From NCBI GenBank assembly GCA_009823505.1, contig VZQC01005745.1:186001-250000 (forward strand): 64,000 nt of DNA, in the 5' to 3' direction. This DNA is from Rhizomys pruinosus (lineage: Eukaryota > Chordata > Mammalia > Rodentia > Spalacidae). The notes beneath the pieces are model-generated. The model was not told the DNA's origin. It worked only from the letters and a program-made list of their open reading frames with translations, and ran no database searches. Position numbers and translations under genes: made by a program. Position 1 is the stretch's first letter. Each line of letters opens with the position of its first letter. Shown here in pieces: positions 57,637 to 64,000 of the stretch.

Positions 57637-57885
57637 CTGGAGACAGTGGGAATAGCAGTTAAAGAATTCAGTGCTCATAAGAGTACTTACTATTCTAACA
57701 GAGGATCTGGGTTCAAATCCCAGCACCCACATTATCACTAACAACCATCCATATCTTCAGTTCCAGGGAGTCTGAAACCTTTTTCTGACCTCCCTGGGCA
57801 TTATACCACATGAGTGCACTTATATACATGCAGGCAATGCATTCATACACACAAAATAAAAACAATAAATAAAATAAAGATTAAA
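57637..57885 (+). mobile_element. Old B2/B3-type SINE
   Basis: 'GGATCTGGGTTCAAATCCCAGC', 'TTTTCTGACCTCCCTGGGC' and 'GCATTCATACACACAAAATAAA' in SINE order; diverged. Confidence 0.75.
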
Positions 57886-57899
57886 GTAATTTGAATGAA

Positions 57900-58135
57900 T
57901 GGGGCTGAAGAGATGGTTCAGTGGTTAAGAACACTAGCTACTCTTGGAGAGGACCTATGTTTGATTATCAGCACCCACATGGTAGCTAAAAAACGATCTG
58001 TACGTCTAGTTCCAGGGGAATCTGATGCTCTCTTCTGACCTTCCCAGAAATTGCAAGACATAAGTGCACTGAAGTACACATGCAGGCAATCTACTCATAC
58101 ACATAAACTAAAAATAATAAATAAAATATTTTTAA
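57900..58135 (+). mobile_element. Older B2 SINE
   Basis: 'GGGGCTGAAGAGATGGTTCAG', 'CAGCACCCACATGGTAGC' and 'CATACACATAAAC' with an A-rich tail. It lies in tandem with the preceding SINE. Confidence 0.85.
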
Positions 58136-58265
58136 AGAATGTGAATTAAGACACCATAAATAGGTGACAAAAGATACTTCCAGAAGACATAATGTTGTTA
58201 AATAAAAATTTCAAGGTCAGAGGTGGGTTATCTCTGTGTGATTAAAAAAAAAAGGACAAAACAGG

Positions 58266-58468
58266 GGGCTGGAGAGATGACCTAGCAGTTAAGAGTGCCA
58301 ACCACTCTTACAGAGGACCTGGGTTCAATTTCCCAGCACCCACATGGCGGCCGAGAACCGTCTGAAACTCCAATTCCAGGAGAACACCAGTTCCAGGGGA
58401 ATCCGACACCCTCTTTTGACCTCCGCGGCATTGCACAACAGGGGTGCACAAACCTGCATGCAGCTATG
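58266..58468 (+). mobile_element. B2 SINE, 3'-truncated
   Basis: Young-type B2 with the near-duplicated core, stopping after 'CCTGCATGCAG' without its tail. Confidence 0.88.
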
Positions 58469-58917
58469 ACATGCCTACGAAATTGTCTTCTAGACATCTA
58501 CATGTAAACCCACAGACAACTCCTCTTGTCAGCCTTTGTCATGAAAGAAGCTTTCTGTTTTCAGTGCATGGTTATTGTGGAGCCTCATAACCAGTCAAAC
58601 TGCTGAGAATAAACAATTGTTATGACATAGCATCCTAACTCTCAGCCTCAAATGAAAGAAAATCACCATGCATTCCAAGTTCATGGAACACTGAGGGGCA
58701 GAAAGAAGGTAAGAGATGAGGGAAGGGTAGGTAGAGTATTGTGGAGTTATTTTCTCTTGATTGAAACATTCCTTCACAGAGAGGGGGGTGACTCAAGAGG
58801 CTCATTAAACTCCCAAGAAGACTCAGCTCACAGAATACACAAGACATGTGAGACCTCTCTGCTAGGTTGTACTAATGACAAACAATTTATGGCTGGAGAG
58901 CAGACACTTCAGTGATA

Positions 58918-59125
58918 AAGCTGCTTGAAAGTTGTTTGGAGAATTCTAATGACAAGGTTTTTTGAGTTGTCACCCATGCTATCTGTCATGGTGACATGAT
59001 GAACTGCCTGAGTTATCCATACTCCTGTAAATGGCCATTCACCTATACTCCTGAATAATCCCAATATACTCATTGACTCACTAAGCTGGACTTGGATGAA
59101 ATCACTTCTTGGTCTTTCATTGCCC
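58918..59125 (+). repeat. Unclassified repeat, copy B (pair with 54340-54545)
   Basis: Same phrases in the same order as copy A, so these are two dispersed copies of one element about 4.6 kb apart. Confidence 0.5.
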
Positions 59126-59296
59126 TCTCTATATGGAATGAAAGGAAGTAGCATCTCCAGGAAAACTAATGCAACAGTACAAATGGAAGAAGAAATACAA
59201 CATGAAAGACAGATCAATAGTCACCAATTCTGCAACACTGACTTGCTACAGTACATGCAAATGTGTTTTATTTTTGAGAAAACTCAAGATATAGTA

Positions 59297-59307
<11 letters not shown>

Positions 59308-59328
<21 letters not shown>

Positions 59329-59330
59329 GC
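59308..59330. repeat. (TA)n microsatellite
   Basis: Short perfect TA run. Confidence 0.9.
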
Positions 59331-59651
59331 ACATTTGGTAGAAAATATAACTATCTTATGCTTTCATCTTCCTGGAAATATTAAATAAATATACTGAGAA
59401 CTTTGAGCTATAGTTTATCTGTATTCTTTAGGGGCAAAGCAGGTGAAAATCAAATTTGTTATGAAAATGGATCCTTTGAAGGAAGGAAATGATAGTTTTT
59501 TCCATAAAAAAACCGAACTAGTTGCAATATTCAGCTTTATGTCAGAAATCCTCAGTTCAAGATGAGCTTTATATGTTTACTGACAGAATGATCTTCAGAA
59601 AGCTTCCAAAATCTTATAAATTGGAGTTTCTGTTGCTCATGAGGCACATGA

Positions 59652-60258
59652 AAAATGCTATAACCTTTCTCCTAGAGTTCAATAAACATGATATGTGCAT
59701 GTTTACATAAAATGCTATAACCTTTCTCCTAGAGTTCAATAAACATGATATCTGCATGTTTACATAAAATGCTATAACTTTTCTCCTAGAGTTCAATAAA
59801 CATGATATCTGCATGTTTACATAAAATGCTATAATTTTTCTCCTAGAGGTCAATAAATATATCACATGTTTACATAAAATGCTATAACCGGCTGGAGAGA
59901 TAGCCTAGCGGTTAAGAGCACCTGCTGCTCTTGCAGAGGACCCGGGTTCGATCCCCAGCACCCACATGGCAGCTAAGAACCATCTGTAACTCCAATTCCA
60001 GGAGAACTCCAGTTCCAGGGGAATCTGAGACCCTCTTCTGACCTCTGTGGCGTTGCACGACATGGGTGCACAGACCTACATGCAGACAGTACATTCATAC
60101 ACATAAGAAATAAATAAAATTTTAAAAAATTAAAAAAAATTAAAAATAAAATGCTACAACCTCTCTCCTAGAGTTCAATAAACATGATATCCACATGTTT
60201 AAATAAAATGTTATACCCTTTCTCCTAGAGTTCAATAAACATATCTGCATGTTTACAT
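59652..60258. repeat. 57-bp minisatellite, six units, split by a B2
   Basis: The unit AAAATGCTATAACCTTTCTC + CTAGAGTTCAATAAACATGA + TATCTGCATGTTTACAT (57 bp) repeats at 59652, 59709, 59766, 59823 (53-bp variant), 59876 (resumed at 60162) and 60205 (54-bp variant). Units 1-3 are almost identical. The repeated Lys-Val-Ile-Ala-Phe-Tyr frame on minus is this array, not a protein. Confidence 0.95.
59890..60147 (+). mobile_element. B2 SINE inserted in the minisatellite
   Basis: Full-length young B2. The target duplication AAAATGCTATAACC / AAAATGCTACAACC (59876-59889 and 60148-60161) is minisatellite sequence, so the B2 arrived after the array formed. Confidence 0.95.
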
Positions 60259-60471
60259 AAAATGTTTTGCACAATACACAGCAGATGATACATTTTACTC
60301 ATTTTTGTATTTGTGGCAAACAAAAGTAAATGACTGATTCTATAATCATTGTTTAATCCACTTTTGTTAATACAAAGGCCATTATCTAAAAATATTATAT
60401 ATTTGTGATTATATACTTTATTTTTAATAGTTAATTTATTATTTTTATTTTATGTGAAAGAGTGTATTTTG

Positions 60472-60571
60472 AGTGCTGGAGAGATGTCTCAGCTGTTAAG
60501 AGCAACTACTGCTCTTCCAGAGAAGCCAGATTCAATTCCCAGCACCCACATGGTAGCTAAGAACCATCTTT
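60472..60571 (+). mobile_element. B2 SINE head, cut by a B1
   Basis: 'GTGCTGGAGAGATGTCTCAGC' to 'GTAGCTAAGAACCATCTTTAA' is the 5' part of an older B2. The rest is missing where the B1 begins. Confidence 0.75.
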
Positions 60572-60731
60572 AAGCCAGGCTGGTGGCAAATGCCTTTAGT
60601 CCCAGCACTTGGGAGGCAGAGGTAGGCAGATCTCTGTGAGTTCAAGGCCAGCCTGGTCTACAGGGCTAGTTCCAGGCCAGCTGGGGCTACAGGGAGACCC
60701 TGTCTCAAACACATCAAAAAAAAAAAAAAAG
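60572..60731 (+). mobile_element. B1 SINE
   Basis: 'GCCAGGCTGGTGGCAAATGCC' to 'GACCCTGTCTCAAACAC' and poly-A. Confidence 0.9.
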
Positions 60732-60916
60732 TGTATTTTCTGCCTGTAAGTACACCCGCGTGGTACAATACTCACAAAGGTCGAAGGAGGGCACCAGATC
60801 TATGGGAACTGGAATTTTGGATGGTTGGTATCTGCCAGTCGGTGCTGAGAATCTAACCTGGATCTTCTTCAAGAGCAACCACCACTCTTAACAGCTGAGC
60901 TATCTCTCCATTCCTG
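60732..60916 (-). mobile_element. B3/B2-type SINE
   Basis: 'CTGCCTGTAAGTACACCCGC', 'CGAAGGAGGGCACCAGATC', 'GGTGCTGAGAATCTAACCTGG' and 'GCTGAGCTATCTCTCC' form an antisense SINE abutting the B1. Confidence 0.8.
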
Positions 60917-61111
60917 ATCATGTATTTTCTTATGAATCTATGTGATGTTTTTCTTTCATAATACCCTCAAATTCATCAATAATAAAAAGAGCAATAGTTG
61001 TTCTACAAATATAATAGCACTAACAGATATAGTTCTTCTATAATATCAATAGCACTAACTAGATCTACCATAGGCATCCTTCTAAGTGTTCTAGTGGTTT
61101 AAAATACAAAA

Positions 61112-61645
61112 TTTAACCCAGTGTGGTGGCACATGCCTTTAATCCCAGTACTTGGCCAAAAGAGGCAGGTGGATCTCTATGAGACTGAGGCAAGCCTGGA
61201 TTACATAGTGAGTTCCAGGCCAGCCTATGGCTGCAGGGGTTGTCAGTCCTGTAATCGAACAGGCTGAAGAGAGAACAGCATGGGGTTACTCCAGTAACAT
61301 CCCTGGGACCATATCAGAGGGTGCAAATCTATTTACCATATGCAATAAGCAGCTTAAATATAGGTCTGGGGTGCACAGCCTCTAGATCATACGGCCCCGC
61401 CTCCTAGCAACCAATCCTAGACCTCTATACCATCCTGTGTCATGCTATCCATGGGGCTTATCCAGAAGGGGTGTGCAGACAAACAAGTCTGCTCTTGGCC
61501 CTAAGCAAGTGTTAGCAAGTGTGCCCTGTACTACAGCATTGCCTAGTGTGCTAGGCAGATTCTACTTGCACATGCTCAAGATATGCCTGAATCCAGGACT
61601 GCAGTCCCACATATGGCTACAGGGAGAACCTGTAACAAAAAGACC
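61112..61645 (+). mobile_element. B1 SINE split by an insertion
   Basis: Left part 'GTGTGGTGGCACATGCC' to TATGGCTGCAGGG (61226-61238). Right part resumes with TATGGCTACAGGG (61612-61624) and 'AGAACCTGTAACAAAAAGACC'. Confidence 0.8.
61239..61611 (-). mobile_element. LTR-like insert inside the B1
   Basis: Read on minus it starts TGTGGGACTGCAG and ends GGACTGACA (TG...CA). It carries GATTGGTTGC (CCAAT-type), GGCGGGGCC (GC box) and CCTATATTTAAGC (TATA-type), an LTR promoter order. Its flanks repeat 13 bp, not the 4-6 bp an integrase makes, so either the ends or the class are not what they seem. No poly-A is seen. Confidence 0.5.
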
Positions 61646-61649
61646 AAAA

Positions 61650-62710
61650 AGAATGCAAAATTTTAACACCATATTTTATGGCCATTTTCTCAGTTTAACC
61701 CAGTAGACCACAGAGACAAGTACCAGCATAACCAAAGCCACAGATCTGATGTAAGAAAAGACGTACAGGTAGAAATCAGATCAGAATCCAAAATGGAATG
61801 GTCAAGTCTCCCTGAGGAGAGGCTCTCAACTTCAAGTGATAAGACATAACCTTGTTGAAAAAATACATATACAAATAAGCCTCTGGAATGTATTTTTAAC
61901 AAGTAGCTTACAGGAAATATTTCAAAAATATCTTGTTTCTACCCAGTGTTAATAGAAAATGAAGATGGTGACTTTAATGTTTTAGAATAATGTGTGACAT
62001 TAGATAGCTTGAGGCTCTAGCTTAAAAGCAATCAGCTAAGCATGTAGCTACAACTGCTTCCAAATCCACTTGGGGGGGGTACTGTTTATGACTAGAATGA
62101 TTTTACAAGGTTGATGATGAAATTGTTTTATCAGTATTTGCAAATTTTCAGGCTATCAGCAAGGGTTATTGGTCATATGCTCTTTTATGTATTAACAAGC
62201 AGGCATCTACAAAATAAAGCTATTGATTAAAAACTTTTATAATTTTCAGAAATTATGCATGTACTTACTACCCATATTATGAAGCATAATAATAGGTAAA
62301 ATATATGTTTCAGTATGTTTTTGCACTATATCCGTAAAAGATAACCTAGCATACCTGGAAACAACTAAGTCATTCTCAAATTAATTATAAATCTCACATT
62401 CCTTGGCTCCTTTTGTCATTGCTTTAAATGCTGCAGAAGAGAAAGATTTCTTTCTTCTGACCCCAGGAAGGATGATAAATTTTTACTAAATGACTCTATC
62501 TTGGAGGCTGGAAACATTATGAAATTTGAGCCCAGAAGTCAGACTGGCCTTCATTATTTAAACCAGGGATATATCTTTTAGGCTGATATCGTGTATAGCT
62601 CATCTGCAAAAATAACTGTACTAAGTATAAATTATTTCATAGTAATCAGGCCTAAAGAGGTAGGAAGTTTCAATGTAGGATTAAGAAGGATGGTAAAAAT
62701 GTTTGTTTAA
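61650..62710. other. Unique AT-rich DNA, no gene seen
   Basis: No repeat or exon recognised. Confidence 0.4.
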
Positions 62711-62713
62711 AGT

Positions 62714-62935
62714 GGGCTGGAGAGATGGCTCAGTTTTTAAGAACACAGGCTGCTCTTGCAAAAGACCCAGCACCCACATGGTGACTAAGGACGTCCATAA
62801 TTTCATTTCCAGGGTATCCAATGCCTACTTCTGACCTCCACAGGCATTGCATGGCATGTGTGTGCTTACATACAAGCAGATAATACACTCACATACATAA
62901 AACAAAAACAATGAATAAACTATTTTTTTAAACTT
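62714..62935 (+). mobile_element. Older B2 SINE
   Basis: 'GGGCTGGAGAGATGGCTCAG' to 'CACATACATAAAACAAAAAC', without the internal near-duplication. The stretch after the tRNA head is shortened. Confidence 0.88.
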
Positions 62936-63279
62936 ATGTTTAAGGAGAATCAGTATAAAGCAAAGTTGAGGTTTCTCAAACAACAGAATATATACTCAGA
63001 GATAGAATGGACTACAGCTTTCAAGATGTTTCTGAGTATTAAAATAGCAATGTATGTGACTCAGTTGATTGTGAAACCACATCGTTCAAAAATTAATTTA
63101 TTTCTCTGAAATTTTAAAGTTTAAACAATTTGTAATTAGCTTACAATGAGCTTTGCTACTTATTTTTCTTCTCTCAAAGAATTTCTTTTCGTGAATGAAA
63201 TTGTAAGGTGTCATACGAGGTCTATCCAAAATTTTATGAGTATGAGACAAGTGCTGATAACATTAAGAATGAAATGTCA

Positions 63280-63514
63280 GGGCTGGAGAGATGGCTCAGC
63301 GGTTAAGAGCACCGACTGCTCTTGCGGACCTAGGTTCGATTCCCAGCACCCACATGGCGGCTAAGAACCTTCTTTAACTCCAGTTCCAGGGGAATCCAGC
63401 ACCCACGGGTGAGTGCACAGACCTGCATGCAGACAGTACACTCAAACACATAAAAAATAATAAGGGCTGGAGGGATAGCGTAGCTGTTAAAGGCTGAGGC
63501 TGAGAACCGCAAAG

Positions 63515-63561
<47 letters not shown>

Positions 63562-63573
63562 AATTTTTAAAAA
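63280..63573 (+). mobile_element. B2-B2 dimer inserted as one unit
   Basis: The first B2 (63280-63463) runs to ACATAAAAAATAATAA. A second, internally deleted B2 starts at once (GGGCTGGAGGGATAGCGTAG, 63464) and ends in an (AAAT)n tail. A single 15-bp target duplication AAGAATGAAATGTCA / AAGAATAAAATGTCA (63265-63279, 63574-63588) flanks the pair. Confidence 0.85.
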
Positions 63574-63659
63574 AAGAATAAAATGTCACAGGAGTTTAGT
63601 ATTCATGTTTGATACTAACCATGGTCCATTAGCTGTGGTGTTTTGGGGTTTTGTTGGGT

Positions 63660-64000
63660 GTTTTTTAAAATAGATTTTATTGATCATTTGAGAATTTCAT
63701 ACAATGTACTTTGATCACATTCAACCCTCCTCCCCATCTGTTCTCAGATCCACACCCACCTCCCCTCTGCACTTCCTGAGCTTTTTCTGTATATTTTAAG
63801 GCCTCTACGAATAAAATATTGTGTTTTCCAGATACTTCTGGACATAGGTCCATCCCTGGATGTGTGATCAACCTACCCAACATCACACCAATAAGGAAAA
63901 CTGACTCTCCCTTTCCCCACAACTATCAATTGCCAATAGTTACTCAACTAATGCTGGGCATCATGTCCACCCCTCCCCTTCATGCCAGACTTTTGGGTTT
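63660..64000 (-). mobile_element. L1 3' end, minus strand, running off the window
   Basis: 'TAGATTTTATTGATCATTTG', 'GAGAATTTCATACAATGTAC' and 'TTTGATCACATTCAACCC' are antisense rodent L1 3' end text. It continues past the right edge. Confidence 0.75.

Noticed and set aside
59614..59865. Protein with internal 19-residue repeats
   Set aside because: Explained by the 57-bp minisatellite. No start context or conserved use was seen.
59652..60258. CRISPR-like regular repeats
   Set aside because: Units are contiguous without spacers, and the host is a mammal, so it is a minisatellite.

Overview
This window is intergenic or intronic-type DNA from a muroid rodent. The evidence is the mix of repeats: B1 (7SL-derived), many B2 and B3 SINEs, ID/B4-type SINEs, rodent L1 3' ends, MaLR-type solo LTRs and a class II (beta-like) endogenous retrovirus. 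The young B2 copies share an internal near-duplication (ATTCCAGGAGAACTCCAGTTCC) and a 3' half (GCATTGCACGACACGGGTGCACAG) that I do not associate with mouse or rat B2. A non-Mus, non-Rattus lineage such as a cricetid or vole-like rodent is plausible, but the sequence does not settle the species. I found no convincing host protein-coding exon, tRNA gene or CRISPR array. Nearly every open frame is antisense to, or inside, a repeat.

Layout. 1-4066: mostly unique DNA, one L1 3' end, an AT microsatellite. 4067-5692: two related MaLR-type solo LTRs in opposite orientation around an old L1 3' fragment. 5693-8507: unique DNA, SINE remnants, a long CT repeat. 8508-15687: a 7.2-kb provirus on the minus strand with two LTRs, TSD GTGGAG, primer-binding site, gag, pro, pol, env and polypurine tract. 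15694-22842: unique DNA with one B2, one B4-like and one B1 element. 22843-28240: L1 on the minus strand, including an apparent 1.5-kb tandem copy that starts at the window's only N (24898) and is full of small indels, so it looks like an assembly or gap-filling artefact. 28241-36540: unique DNA, scattered SINEs and L1 fragments, and one copy of an unrecognised repeat. 36745-40640: nested L1 insertions. 40648-42017: inverted LTR-like arms around a second copy of the unrecognised repeat. 42018-59651: unique DNA with microsatellites, SINEs and L1 3' ends. 59652-60258: a 57-bp minisatellite split by a B2. 60259-64000: SINE nests, an LTR-like insert inside a B1, a B2 dimer and an L1 3' end at the right edge.

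The provirus is the only multi-gene unit. Gag, protease, reverse transcriptase/RNase H, integrase and envelope follow in retroviral order. The gag-pro slippery heptamer TTTAAAC is still in the correct frame, but every gene carries stops, frameshifts or substituted key residues, so it is a dead copy. No dUTPase is visible ahead of the protease. By eye the two LTRs differ at roughly two dozen positions plus a 28-29-bp indel, so this is not a recent insertion.

No new defence or enzymatic system was found. The observations most worth checking are the suspected false duplication at 24898-26400, the preserved frameshift site, the B2-interrupted minisatellite, the inverted LTR-like structure and the LTR-like insert with 13-bp flanking repeats.
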